This document shows positions 30,690 through 42,894 of a stretch of DNA of 64,000 bases, in pieces. Position 1 is the stretch's first letter. Every line of letters starts with the position of its first letter. The DNA is from Paraescarpia echinospica (taxonomy: Eukaryota > Annelida > Polychaeta > Sabellida > Siboglinidae): positions 4,276,632 through 4,340,631 of the forward strand of contig CM034544.1 of assembly GCA_020002185.1 (NCBI GenBank). Direction: 5' to 3'. The translations under genes were made by a program, and so were the position numbers. The notes beneath the pieces were generated by a model that was not told the origin of the DNA, searched no databases, and worked only from the letters and a program-made list of their open reading frames with translations.

Positions 30690-30870
30690 GAACATGGTGG
30701 ATATTTGGTGGGTTGAGGCTCTCCAAAACTTCGATTTGCACTCCCCCTCTTGAGGCTCGCCAAAACACCCACATTGAGGCTCGCCAAAATAACTCCATCT
30801 TCAGGCTCTTCAAAAACCTCGATTTGCACCCCCACCCCCGAGGCTCACCAAATTGAGGCTCTCCACAAAC
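30690..30870 (-). repeat. dispersed repeat copy (gagcctcaatg family)
   Basis: An inverted relative of the block at 4,230-4,440: aggctcgccaaaacacccac, cgatttgcaccccc. It lies directly right of the foldback element. Confidence 0.5.
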
Positions 30871-30954
30871 AAGAATTAATTTGAACTCCTCTTATCTCCC
30901 TATCTGTCAGGGGTGAAACTGGCCTCGATTCCGATGCTCGATTTCTGATCTTGT

Positions 30955-31210
30955 TTATTTTCTCTCACTGATCCTGCACTGCTTTCCCAACCAGTCGTCT
31001 CCATTCCTCACCATCGTTCGTTCTCGTTCTCCACCCTTCTCCCAATCCTTCAAAATCTCTCTTTACACAGTCTTCCCATCGCAGTCTAGGTCTTCCTCGT
31101 CTCCTTTTTCCCCTCCACTCTCCGTGCATCTGTTCTCTTTGCCATCCGTTCTTTTCCCATTCTCTCTACATGTCCTGCCCATCTTAGTCGACTCGTGTTT
31201 ATGCTTGTTC
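30955..31210 (-). mobile_element. LINE C-terminal fragment
   Basis: Minus-strand frames give TRLRWAGHVERMGKERM, then further basic segments and a RVENENERWRGM-like end with DDWLGK. This is the same C-terminal LINE region as at 12,120-12,460 but from a diverged copy with several stops. Confidence 0.6.
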
Positions 31211-32560
31211 AGAAACAATTGTGTCCACTAGTCACATCAAAGACACAATTAACCGTAGGCGGTACTACGACCATATGATGTCAAAAAGTGGCATCATTCT
31301 AGTCCACTGCCTGCTAAAAGTTTGGGAGGTGGTGCTGTTCTAATTATAGCTCCTGGCCCAGGGAATATCGTCTCCACAGACGCCCCGACTTTGACACGTC
31401 ATGTACTCAATCAACTTGCCAGACAAGAGATACAATTAGCCGCAAGTGCTCTTTAGTCCATCGCCACTTCCAGATGTAATTGAAATTTTTTTGACATACT
31501 CGTTTGTGCTGAATCATATAGAAAACGATATTGCTCGAAAGCCTCAATAAATCTAGCTGTGTTACAGCCGTACTGCGGTGTATCAGAATGGGACGAGGAA
31601 AGGCCAATGTGTGTTTGGAGGACGATCGTTCAGATGTGCAAGAAAACACTGTGGTCTATGGAATTTCCCATAGAAACCAGGTGTATACACCTCAACAATA
31701 AAATATTGAATGGGTATCTGTTTACATAACTTAGTAATTAAATTGTTACATAAGTATGTACGGTATTAGTTGTATGTATAGTCATAGTAATTAGCATCAC
31801 ACAGTTTTGATTTCGTAAACACATTATATCATACGTCAATTATATATATATATAGTTATATTGTTGTACACCAAAACAAAGATATAGTGTATCATTTATA
31901 TGGTTTTGCTTTAATGTGTTAAATCGTTAAAGCGATGAATTATACTTTAATATCATAAGGTATTCGTTATAAACAACAAAGCGCATCTATTTAACTAGTT
32001 GTTAAGGTATTGATGCATATTGCATAAGCAGGTTAGCACATTCAACAAGACAACTATTCAACTGTGTACATTTATTGGTAGACATGTGTGATATATTTCA
32101 TATTTCCATAGTGATGATTCAACTTGCTATTTCGAAATATACCCTGACACATTGTGCTATTTTCTTTTATATGATGCTAAACAGAAACGAAGAAGATCAT
32201 AACGAATTTATTTAATACTAAATCGCTACTCATATTTATCACGTATTCAAACATATAAAAAACCAATTTACGAACTTTCCTTTTACTTCTTGTGTTACAT
32301 AAATATCATTTTTTATTATTTCCAGTAGCCGTGAACATGTAAAACATAGAAATTAGTACATATTTAAACGTGACAGTATCTGCATTGCTGTTGCAACCCT
32401 AATGTAGTCAATTGCTTGTCTGCGCCTTAAGCCAACTCTTTGCAGAAGGCGTTTTAACGTCCGTACACTGCAAAACATTAAATGGTTTATTTACACAACT
32501 TGTAGTAAGCCCGCTTGCTATTAAATAATTGTGCTTATTGAATGCATCATTTCTTTTACT
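31211..32560. other. AT-rich intergenic DNA, nothing supported
   Basis: No repeats of note except a short (AT)n at about 31,842-31,855. An open frame at 31,407-31,649 (minus) has no recognisable domain. Confidence 0.5.
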
Positions 32561-32564
32561 ATAA

Positions 32565-32836
32565 AGCTACGATTCCATATGTACGGAAAGGTGTGCGAAA
32601 ACGCATGCGGAATGGGGAATACTTCTGTAGTGACGTCACTACTGGGAATTTCCTATCCGATTCATATGCGGATATGATTCCAATCGCTACACGGAGCGAT
32701 TCAATTTGCCGCAGCCGCACAACAAAACTCATCCGCCTGTGTACGTTTGGAACTATTTATGTTAATTTCCACTGGGCACTGTATTCATTGTTTTGCCGCA
32801 TCCGCATGCCGTATCCGTACATATAGAATCGTAGCT
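32565..32836. mobile_element. 272-bp MITE with TAA target-site duplication
   Basis: The left end is agctacgattccatatgtac. The right end, reverse complemented, is agctacgattctatatgtac, so the terminal inverted repeat is at least 20 bp with one mismatch. TAA flanks both ends (32,562-32,564 and 32,837-32,839). A three-base TAA/TWA duplication is characteristic of PIF/Harbinger-type elements. It has no coding capacity. The middle contains the palindrome tagtgacgtcacta. Confidence 0.85.
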
Positions 32837-32843
32837 TAACTCT

Positions 32844-32978
32844 ATCTCCCTCTCTCCCTCTCTCCCTCTCTCCTTGTCTTCTTCTGTCTCCCTCTCTCTC
32901 TCTCCCTCTCCCTCTCCCCTCTCTCCTTGTCTTCTTCTGTCTCTCTCTTTCTCTCTCCCTCTATCCCTCTCTCCCTCT

Positions 32979-33066
<88 letters not shown>

Positions 33067-33130
33067 CTCTCACTCTCTTTCTCCCTCTCTCCCTCTCTCC
33101 CTCTCTCCCCCTCTCTCCCTCTCTTCTTCT
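32844..33130. repeat. (CT)n-rich simple repeat
   Basis: A pyrimidine tract with variants (ctccct, cttcttctgt duplicated) around a pure CT run at about 32,980-33,062. It starts next to the right end of the MITE. Ser/Leu and Arg/Glu frames across it are artefacts. Confidence 0.95.
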
Positions 33131-33236
33131 CATTAGCAAACTCATGTGGCTGAAATGAAGATCACCTGAATTTGCCGGCAAGCGATATTATTGGCTTAGC
33201 TTATATTCCAAATTTCGCAAGACGATCTGCCTAATA

Positions 33237-33345
33237 TCGCATCGCATCGCATCGCATCGCATCGCATCGCATCGCACCGCGCATCGCAACGCGCATCGCA
33301 ACGCGCATCGCAACGCGCATCGCAACGCGCATCGCATCGCGCAGT
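33237..33345. repeat. (ATCGC)n / (GCGCATCGCAAC)n repeat
   Basis: Pentamer atcgc repeats change into gcgcatcgcaac 12-mers. It is related in composition to the array at 28,735-28,865. Confidence 0.9.
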
Positions 33346-33577
33346 ATCTAACAACAAGCGTCTCTTGGCGCGCGATTGCATTTATATAGGGGGCGAATAT
33401 TACGCTTAGGAGGTGTGCCGCGAGAGCTCGCGACCGCGTTGGCTGCGTTCCGGGGTCATTTCCGGTATAGCTGTCAACTGCAGTGTGTTGAAACGTGTGC
33501 GCGACTCATTAAAACACTTCTTTTTTTGTAATAAATACGAATCCGTTTGTTACGAAAAGTTGGCATTGTGACCACAA

Positions 33578-33818
<241 letters not shown>

Positions 33819-35037
33819 GTAAACAGACAGAACGACGCGAGCGCACGTGATCCATGCCATGGTTATGGGCGTAGCCATCTTTAATTTTTCGAAGATCGTA
33901 AACACGAAACGAAATTCGTCCCGTAGTCTGTATTTCCAACGAAATCCGGTTCAATAACACGTTAAACTGTTAAGAAATATGTACATATATAAACTACAGC
34001 AACATCAAACTAAACTAATAATTAATCGAACTACACAAACAACTCCAATCCAACTTCCAACTTCCAAATAAAATTCCGTTAACTTTCACTGCGCACTCAA
34101 TTTTCTTCCAAAGTATTCATGCGTACTGCTGCTACGGAACTGCGTGCTGTAAATAGCTTTCGAACGGTATGTCATATATGGGCATGGGAACTTCTGTCCT
34201 AGGTTTTAAGCGTTCGCAAAATAGACCGCTTTTAATTCTAAAACGCTGCAACCTAGGACGAATTTCACGGTTACAAAAACACAAAAAAGTACAACTTTCA
34301 CTTAGGTAATCAGGAAACTACTTGGTGAACTTATAAATAAGTATGTTAGCTAAAAGATCGCACCGAAATCTCATAATCAACCCGATGACGCCAAATAAAC
34401 TTTATGACGTGTTTGCGGGCAATTACGCCTGGCGACTTCCGACTGGTTTTCCTAGACCGCCACACAAATACTATTATTCGTGTTCCTGCAGTGCAGGCTA
34501 TTTTATGAAAATCATTATCATCTATATAATATATTAATTTTTAAGTTGACAGCAAACAATTTATTTAAATTAAACCAAACTTCATACAACTTGTTACATA
34601 ATAAGATTTACCCTCAGTGGCGAACTGGTGCACCCTTTGAACGGGTGAACTTGAGGCCGACTTTTCAACGTAACAATGTATCAATATAAGGGTTCTCGGC
34701 CTGGGACATTAGATACAAAGTGTCAACGTAATGTCTTTGACCCAGTCAACAACAGTCCACCAACCGACCAATGACAGTGTCACACAAAAACATAGATTTG
34801 GGTCAGTGTAGTTCATAAGTTGGCGACGTTGGACGTGTCTTGATGTGATTACTAAAGGACGTTGTTTATGTTCTATAAAGTACGTTGTTTATTATTTACA
34901 ACATCTTATTTACACAAACTACATATAATATGATGTAATTAACGAGTCGTGAATTAGATACTGTGTGAGTAGTATTAATTCAGGGATATAATTTACTGTG
35001 GTGAATCACTCGTATAATTTATATTTCTTTCTTTCAG
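33819..35037. other. no gene supported; possible upstream intron of the LRR gene
   Basis: AT-rich DNA that ends in the acceptor ttctttctttcag of the first LRR exon. No NACHT, death or other NLR domain could be found in this stretch. Confidence 0.45.
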
Positions 35038-36202
35038 TCTCAACCACAACGCCGTCTTTGGTGACAAAGCCGCCGTCGCACGTCTGTGTAACGGCCTCCA
35101 GTCGATGGGACACCTTAAAAGACTAGGGTAAATACAAGCTTTTGTGGCGACAATGTCACACAACAGTTGAAAGATGTGACATTGACATTGTCATTGTCAA
35201 ATAACTGATGTTGATGTGGGCGTCTGTCGTGGGCCGTGACACAATTAATAAGACAATTTTCTTGTTGACAGGATGGACGGCTGTCACCTCACAGACGATT
35301 CATTTGGAGACATATGTCGCACAGTCCGGGTCTCGTGTCCCGGGTTGACAATGTTCTGGTAAGAGACGTCTAATTTTATTAAATAGTAGAATTTATACTT
35401 TCCTCCATCTTATGTAATTGACTACATTTTACCCCGACATAAATAACCCCGATATAATCACCCTGAAACTGACACTTTATTGCGGCTGATCGAGTTTATT
35501 TCTCAGTTGTTTACTTTTTAACTTTTGTCCAAGAATGTCTCGTCAAAACATCGCAAATTTGTGCGACTCGACGCGTCAAATGAGTTTATTGTCTTTGGTG
35601 ACATTTTATGTTACTCGTTTTAGTTTTGATGTTTGCGTCGATCTCAAATAATTAACTTTTACAGCCGAAATAAACACATTTTTGATGACAACTTATAACT
35701 CAAAGGTTTCTTTACAATTTACAGGTGTTGGGGGAACGACAGGTTGACATCGGTGGAGGGTCACGTGACAGACACGCTGAGGGCACTGACGGGGTTAACC
35801 CTCGGGTAAGTCAGCCCTTTTATATATGTGTGTTGACACTGACACGACACGTGTGTCAGTTCGTGTGTCACTAAACTAAACATACCTACGTGACAAACTT
35901 TGACAGGTGCTAATTTGTCGTCTTTTAGAAAGTCAACAAAAGTGGATCTGTTTCTTGGTCAAGTTTCACAAAACTTACAAAGTCCACGTTTCTTTACGAA
36001 TCCACGCGTAATTGGTGGTAAATAATTACACCGGAAGTTGTAGTCGTAAAGTTAGTGTTGTTGTAATTGTGCCTTGTAATGAGTGTAATTGACGACAGTC
36101 ACTAATTATGTTCGTCTCAGGGGCTGTTCTCTGTCAAGTGACACCTGTCAACGTCTGGAGGACGAGTTTGGTGACAGAGTAGTCCTGGTTACTGGTAAGT
36201 AG
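35038..36202 (+). CDS. four LRR exons, probable 3' end of an NLR-type gene
   Basis: Exons 35038-35127, 35272-35358, 35725-35805 and 36121-36202 have AG/GT borders and join in phase 2, roughly one leucine-rich repeat per exon. They read LNHNAVFGDKAAVARLCNGL, MDGCHLTDDSFGDICRTVRV, WGNDRLTSVEGHVTDTLRAL and CSLSSDTCQRLEDEFGDRVV. One-LRR-per-exon in phase 2 and the 'L..C.LTDDS..DIC.T' motif are typical of ribonuclease-inhibitor-type LRRs in NLR receptors. The last exon stops at TAG (36,200), but a strong GTAAGTA donor lies inside its last codons, so the gene might also continue. The upstream part (NACHT etc.) is not in view. Confidence 0.7.
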
Positions 36203-37332
36203 ATCGACTAACTCAGTCCCGGTCATTCACCCTCCTTGCCCCGGTTTACCCCGCTGTATCAATGAGAACCCGACCCTTGTCGCTCGGGGGCTAACCTGCG
36301 ATACACCGACGTCATATCAGGGCAGTGACTTTATGGGTCTGAGGGCCCCAGAAAGGGTTCGACTCCCGAAATCACCGTTAAATGATGTCGCAGTGTCGCC
36401 GGATGTGACAAATGTCCCCGTATTGTGTGTCTGTGTTTATTTAGACTGTCGTTGGTTAAGACTTAAGTTGTTGCCCATGTTGGGTTATAAACTGGGTAGT
36501 GATAACGTTTACCCCTCGTGTTGTGTACAACGGATTGACCCAAGGTCAGACTGACTCGTTGTAAACTCAGCCTTAAATGTATCACATTGTAGCAACAGTC
36601 GCAGTCAGCGCAGCTCAAACGAAGAAACATTGTATCTAAATCGTCGACACTTTGTTAACAACAACTGTCAAAACAGACCAGAAAGTGTGTTTTATAAAAG
36701 TCAAACAACCTTGACTGGTCTTGTCAAATATTAGGTTACGTTGAAGAGACAGATTAATATGATATATTTAATCTAAATTATAGAAACATGTTTTTGTTAT
36801 CAATATTTTTATATGAAGGAGTCAACTTGGATTGTCTTCATATTGGCATTTTGTGTGCACGAGTGATGCGTGCGTGCACGCGTTTATACATATTGCAGTC
36901 AATGATGACAGAACTACTTGATTAGTTAACTACATCAATCAGTAAAGTGTTATCTTCTGTTGCTAGCGTCATCAACCCCGCTGACCTTGACACTGCCGCT
37001 CCTGCACGAGACTTCTCCCTCCATTTCGTCACGCCTTACGTCACAATCACACTTGTTCGTCCGTCCAGCTCAGCTCATGCTTTTTGGTATAAATATATTT
37101 ATCACACATCTACAACAAAAGCTGCCCCATACATGCAACTGTGCACATGTGTGATACAAGCTTTCTCAGGGTTGATAAAGTATTGCTTTTTTATAGGTGT
37201 CATTCGATAATTGGTAATTTCCCAGATTTCTGGGGCAATACTAACCGATTTACAGGGCGATACAGAAACACTAATTAAAAGTCTTGATTCGTATCGCCCT
37301 GCTCAGGGAGCCAATAAGCAGGCTCCCCAGCA
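36203..37332. other. no gene; small stem-loops before the Crypton
   Basis: A short inverted repeat pair cagggcgatac ... gtatcgccctg (about 37,254 and 37,291) and gggagcc ... ggctccc (about 37,307 and 37,322) lie just left of the recombinase gene. The first resembles part of the hairpin at 40,256-40,402. A tRNA B-box-like ggttcgactcc at 36,355 lacks the rest of a tRNA. Confidence 0.4.
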
Positions 37333-40088
37333 GTGTCTAAGCCAATGAGAAACAGACATATCATGTTGTCATGGCAACATGCTCCTGACATGAGGTCAGA
37401 TACAGAGCAGATCCAAATCATTCTCAGTGTGACATCCAACAAAATGGCTGCTGAAAGGGTGATTGCGTCTCTTGCTGGTCGTATTTTGAGTTTAGAAAGA
37501 TATACAGAGGTAACTGACAGCGAAACACACAATTTTGTTGAAGCACAAAAGAATAAAAACACTTGGAGAAAAACGGATGGAGATGTGAAGCTGTTCACAG
37601 ATTGGTTGCTTCAAGGCAAACATGAAAACAGGAATCCGGAGGTCATTCCAGAGCCAGAATTAGACAAATATCTGGCAATGTTTGTTCTATCAAAAAAGCA
37701 ATGGAGAGGATTATGAGCCAGACACCTTGGTGTCAAAATATAACAGTGTCGGCAGGTATCTGCGTGAAAAACGCAAAATAAACATAAATCATGATGCGGC
37801 ATTTACTCACAGTCGGGATGTGTTGTCAAAAAAATGCAAGCAACTCAAAGTCAAAGACGCCGGAAATCCACAAGATCGAAGAAAGCCGAAGCCTTTAGGC
37901 TTTACACCAGAGGAAATATCACAGCTGAAGGACAGCAAGGAACTGTCTACAGGTGTGTATGGTTCTTTACATGTTATTTTTTTTTTTCAGAATTATGTAA
38001 CCAGCTTGTAAATCAGTGCGAAGATCACGTTTTGATTCATGAGCGTTTGACAGGAGCGGCCTTGACCGCGTGAGCGCTGGTCGATATTGGCACGGTGCCA
38101 ACCAGCCTCGGCGTTATTTCTGTTCCACGCTGAAATCAAAAATATTGATAGATTTCATCACCTTTTTTCTGCATAAAGACACGTCTCCATTAAATACCTT
38201 ATTAATTAGTATCCATAACTCTTTTAGTCCATGATCCGCACTATTTGTGATATTGTTATCACTTAATTCTATATAAATACATGAATAAGTCATTCTCAAC
38301 TGTACAAGCGCCGTTTGGTTTGGTTTAAAGCTAAGTGACCTAGAGACGAGTGCATTTTGAGAATAGGGGAGACGGCTTAGTCTATGTTTTGTTTTAGTAA
38401 AGGGGTGCTTGGGTTGTAAGACCGACTGTATTTCGCGCGCTTTCATTTGGGGTGGACATTACACGGTTGCTTGTGTTGGCATCTGATTTAATAATATGTT
38501 ATGTATGTCTTTCATTCAGAAACTCCCCTCTCGCTACTGGACTCCATGTGGTTTATAATGACAATGTTTCTGGGACTGAGAGGCAGAGATGAACATGTGA
38601 AGATGTTATGGGAGATCTGGAGTTGAAGCAATCTGCAGGGGTCAACGCACTGTTAGTTTTCCCATAGGCGACCATGTTAACGTTTTGTCTGATTATAAGA
38701 AAACGTGACCTATAAAATGTCTTAAACTTCTCACCTGCTGCTATCATCATCTCATTGACATGCTGATAGATTTAAACAAAAATTGCATACCTGTAGCTCT
38801 CGTAAAATGCCTGTATGTGTGACACCCGTCAATATTTATAAATGCCGGCAAGAATTACTCCGCAAACAGGTCACACAGGCAAATTGCTGCCAAATGTCCT
38901 TCCGCTTATTCAAATAATCTAGAAATCCACCAATTTACAGTCAACACCTTCTACAAACACACCGGGAAATCTGCCTACTCAAATGCACTTATGTCATAGC
39001 ATGTGAATTTGGTAAAAGCATTTCTCAAAAATACACTGCAGTTTTCTTCGTGTGCAACCAACCCGGAAGTCTAACAGGAACATGACCCCTGCAGACAGAA
39101 GGGAGTACGTTGAATTTACTGAGAGGACAACCAAAACCAGGACGGGAACCAACACCAAAGACAGGGGGGCTTATAATCCCAAGATGTGTCAGTCTCCCAT
39201 TCAAGGCATGCTTCCATGTTATAGCAAGATAAACAAATGATAACATTGTATCGTTCAAAGCAATAATAATAATGATGATAATAAGATTAATAATGATGAT
39301 AATAATAATGATAGTAATAATAATAACAATAATATTAATAATAATAACAATAACGATTTCTTGCAGATGATCCCCTATGTCCCGTTAGGGTGTACAAGGA
39401 ATATAGGAGAAGGAGACCCGTGGAGGCTTTGGCTCCTGGAAGCAGGGTGTAGTTGGCACTGAACTCCAAGTGGAAAGAGACGGGCTTATGGTACAAACAT
39501 GCACCGATGGGCAAAAACAGACTGGGCGTACTCTGCAGATCAATGTGTGAACGAGCAGGGCTGACTGCGAGGCATACCAATCACAGTGTACGCAGAACAG
39601 CAGTTTCGAGTCTGTTGGAAAGAGGGGTGCACGAAACAAAAGTGCAGCAATTATGTGGACATAAGAATGTAGAGAGCCTAAATACTTACCGCACAAACTC
39701 CTTCAACCAGCAATATGATATGTCCTCTACACTATCAACAACGCTAACCAGTTCAACAAATCTCAACCAATTTCCAACAGTTAATTACAGATCATTCCAA
39801 GCCTTAACATCTTCAGAACCGACACAAGCGTGTACTGCTCCCCATACAATCACTTCACCTCCTACTACCGACCCTCAACCAACTCTGGCTATTGAAGCTA
39901 CACAACCTGCACAAAATTTCGTCGCCACAAGCACACAGTCAATGGACCTGATGGACATTATTAATGATGATGTTCTCATGGACTTTGCCAATTACCCATT
40001 CATGGATCTTTCGACTTCTCCCACAAATTTCATCCCTCGCTTTCCTGTTATACAGAACTATACTTTTAATGGAGCCGTTACCATATAG
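37333..40088 (+). pseudogene. Crypton-type tyrosine recombinase, spliced and decayed
   Basis: Cryptons move with a tyrosine recombinase. The N-terminal segment (37,440-37,952) holds FTDWLLQG, then, after a frameshift near 37,690, YEPDTLVSKYNSVGRYLREK and a GTGTGT donor. After cattcag at 38,519 comes LLDSMWFIMTMFLGLRGRDE, with the first catalytic Arg; one lost G at about 38,608 shifts the frame. Next are TERTTKTRTGTNTKDRGAYN (39,105-39,175) and, after ttcttgcag (39,366), the catalytic end: NHSVRRTAVSS (H-x-x-R), LCGHKNVESL and LNTYRTN (Tyr). The R, H-R, H and Y residues are all visible. A TAG at about 39,450 interrupts the last exon. A Ser/Thr/Pro-rich tail runs to 40,088. It is similar in type to DUF3504 / KCTD1-, ZMYM-like Crypton-derived genes. 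Confidence 0.78.
38114..38446 (-). CDS. unassigned 110-codon antisense open frame
   Basis: It starts at a true ATG (MKAREIQSVLQPKHPF) and stays open for 110 codons inside an intron-like gap of the recombinase gene, on the other strand. It contains ELSDNNITNSADHGLKELWI and ends KSINIFDFSVEQK. No domain or splice site is recognised and no neighbour suggests a role. It may be part of an unrecognised repeat. Confidence 0.2.
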   Translation of the reverse strand: MKAREIQSVLQPKHPFTKTKHRLSRLPYSQNALVSRSLSFKPNQTALVQLRMTYSCIYIELSDNNITNSADHGLKELWILINKVFNGDVSLCRKKVMKSINIFDFSVEQK

Positions 40089-40255
40089 TTTGTTAATGGA
40101 TCGAAATAAGGACGTTGTTTTTCATTAAAAGAACTTCTGTTCCCAAATGTATCATACAATATTTTTAATATGATCTCATATTGTTTGAACTGTTATTATT
40201 CGCATTAAATGAATTAATTACTTTTAAGAAGCTTTTTGTTGTAGATATGTGATAA

Positions 40256-40402
40256 ATATATTATTACATGTCTTGTTCTGTATCACGCCCTTTATCATGC
40301 CCCTCGTACCTGTATCAGCCCTCGTCCTTCGGACTCGGGCTGATACAGGTACATCGGGGCATGATACAGGGCGTGATACAGAACAAGACATGTAATAATA
40401 TA
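40256..40402. repeat. long near-perfect hairpin (about 70-bp arms)
   Basis: The left arm (attacatgtcttgttctgta, tcacgccc, tgtatcagccc) pairs with the right arm (gggctgataca, gggcgtgataca, gaacaagacatgtaat), with only a few mismatches. The loop is a C-TTCG-G tetraloop in DNA form, at 40,327-40,332. It lies about 170 bp after the recombinase stop codon. It could be a short foldback MITE or a structured 3' end. Transcribed, it would be a long double-stranded RNA. Confidence 0.85.
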
Positions 40403-41054
40403 TACATATCGTATGTCTTATGGAAAGTAATTTTGCCGTGTGTATTTTATGTCAGACTGTTAGTTATTGTATTTCTTATTCTTAGCCCAGCAGTTTGATT
40501 GTATACTTTTTAGACAATGCTGTTGTTATTAGATACTATTGTGTTGTATGTATATAGTATGATTGACGCCAAAACACATTCGTAATCGACAAATTTTATT
40601 ATATATATATATATTTATAATGCCAGTAAATTGATTGTATCTTCATGAACGCTCACTGGAAAGATAGGTCAATTATTAATTTGTAGTTATTTTTGTTTTA
40701 TGTTTAAATTGTCTTAGCATTATATAGAAACGTGTTGCGTGTATAAACATTGTACTCAGGTATATTACCTTGTTGTGTTTTGTGCGTTATTGCTGTGCTG
40801 TGTTACGTCTTCATGTGTTGTTGACGATGTCAGGTTATTATCTATGGCAGATGTTGCTAATTTATGGTAAATATGCAGCTACTAAAATGCGTGTACTCCA
40901 ACATTTGCATAACTAGTTAAATTGTAACATAAAACGTCATTGCTTTGGAGTATTTAGAATATATTTTTTATAAAACACTGTAATTAACAAACGATGTTAA
41001 CAAACTACTTATTCTTTTCTATTAGCAAAACATGTAAAAATCAATATTTGCGAT
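40403..41054. other. AT-rich intergenic, nothing supported
   Basis: No coding or repeat signal beyond a short (AT)n at about 40,600. Confidence 0.5.
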
Positions 41055-41640
41055 GTTGCTTTCCTCCTTGTTCCCTGTTGTACAGGGGTGAGGGTCACGT
41101 ACAGTATAGCTGAATCACTCTCTGTGCCTCCTCCTTGTTCCCCGTTGTACAGGCGTGAGGGTCAGGTACAATAAAGCTGAACCACTCTCTGTGTCTCCTC
41201 CTTGTTCCCTGCTGTACAGGGGTGAGGGTCAAGTACAGTAAAGCTGAGCCACCCTCTGTGTCTCCTCCTTGTTCCCTGCTGTACAGGGGTGAGGGTCAGG
41301 TACAGTAAACCTGAACCACTCTCTGTGTCTCCTCCTTGTTCCCTGCTGTACAGGGGTGAGGGTCAGGTACAGTAAAGCTGAACCACCCTCTGTGTCTCCT
41401 TGTTCCCTGCTGTACAGGGGTGAGGGTCAGGTACAGTAAAGCTGAACCACCCTCTGTGTCTCCTCCTTGTTCCCTGCTGTACAGGGGTGAGGGTCAGGTA
41501 CAGAAAAGCTGAACCACTCTCTGTGTCTCCTTGTTCCCTGCTGTACGGGGGTGAAGGTCAGGTACAGTAAAGCTGGACCACTCTCTGTGTCTCCTCCTTG
41601 TTCCCTGATGTCTGTCCATCGCTCCCTCTTTCCATCCATC
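41055..41640 (-). mobile_element. 67-bp minisatellite, about 8 copies, with LINE 3' end remnant
   Basis: This has the same 67-bp unit as at 11,712-12,118, including ccttgttccctgctgtacag. Here too the right flank is a LINE C-terminal scrap (ctgtccatcgctccctcttt, minus-strand MDGKRERWTDI). The fragment is a 5'-truncated copy of the same LINE family, with the array expanded independently (some units lack tcc). Confidence 0.85.
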
Positions 41641-42894
41641 TAGCTGTTAAAGGAAAATGAGATGTTTTAGTATATAGTAATAATTGTTTGTATTATTTAG
41701 CATTATATGTTATCTATGTGTATGATGTATATGGTATCATTTCATAGTTGTAAACATCGCTATTTATTTGTATAATTACGTTGACCGTACACCAATTGTC
41801 TCACTTGGTTGCTCTACTTTGTGTACGTGATGGTACAACATGTGTACGAGTCACATTTGGTATTTGCTCAGCGGTGGTCCAGAATTAATTGAAGGTCAGT
41901 GTAATAATTCCATTTAACAACTTATCATCAGTAATTGTGGTAGTTCAATTAACTTAGACTATTTTAAAGTGTATGCAGCAGCGTTATTATTTGTAAGTTT
42001 ACAACTTCATATTTACTCCTTTCCAAACACGTGTTTTCGTTTTATTATGCCATTACATACAATTACCACCTTCGTGAATTGCACACATGACTTGATTTTG
42101 ACTAATGACTTGTTTTGATGTTTGCTCTATAATATGTTTCAACCAACATTCAATAAATATTAAATGAAATTATTGACGAATATACCAACAATCTCAGATG
42201 TCATCAGACATAGAAGACTCCGATAATTTAGACATGTGTGTCGGATACCAAACAAAAACCCCTGAACGTAGCTTTCATACAAGCTTTTTGTGTATTAGAA
42301 GATTTGTTTTATGAAGCGCAATATCCAGTCCTAATAACCCCTTTATGCGCTTTACATGTTATCCTTGGCGCACCTATTTCTTCTTACACCGTTATGAGAA
42401 TTAATTATTACTTTGATGACATAAATATCAAATAAATTTGCGAGCGCGCGTACAAGGAATGCAACGAGACCATAAAATATTATATTTCCTGTAAACTGTT
42501 AAGGATGAAAGCACAGTTACTTAATAAAATAAAAAAGTTTATTGATGATTTATGCATTATAACATTGCGATATTTTGTATATTCATAACATCGTAGTTGC
42601 TAACTCTAACCATTGCAAGAATACTGCCGGACGTGACATCGGAAGATGGGAGAATGTTCATTTTTTTAATCCCCTCAAGCGGACTCTTTGTCTTAGCGGA
42701 GGGTGTCTCGCTACCAATGCACAGGTGTAATGGCATCAGGTCAAAATTTTAACAGGCCTGAATTCTCCACACTGTCACCGCAAAATACGAACATAGTATG
42801 TACATAATTGATGTAGACCGTCAGATTCTTAATTGAGATTACATATCCGACGGCTGGGCGACTGCAAAATAAAACAACTTGATATTGATCGTGT
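41641..42894. other. no gene supported
   Basis: AT-rich DNA. An open frame at 42,238-42,435 has no recognisable domain. Confidence 0.5.

Noticed and set aside
36333..36390. tRNA or tRNA-derived SINE
   Set aside because: Only a B-box-like ggttcgactcc is present; the A box and acceptor and T stems do not pair.
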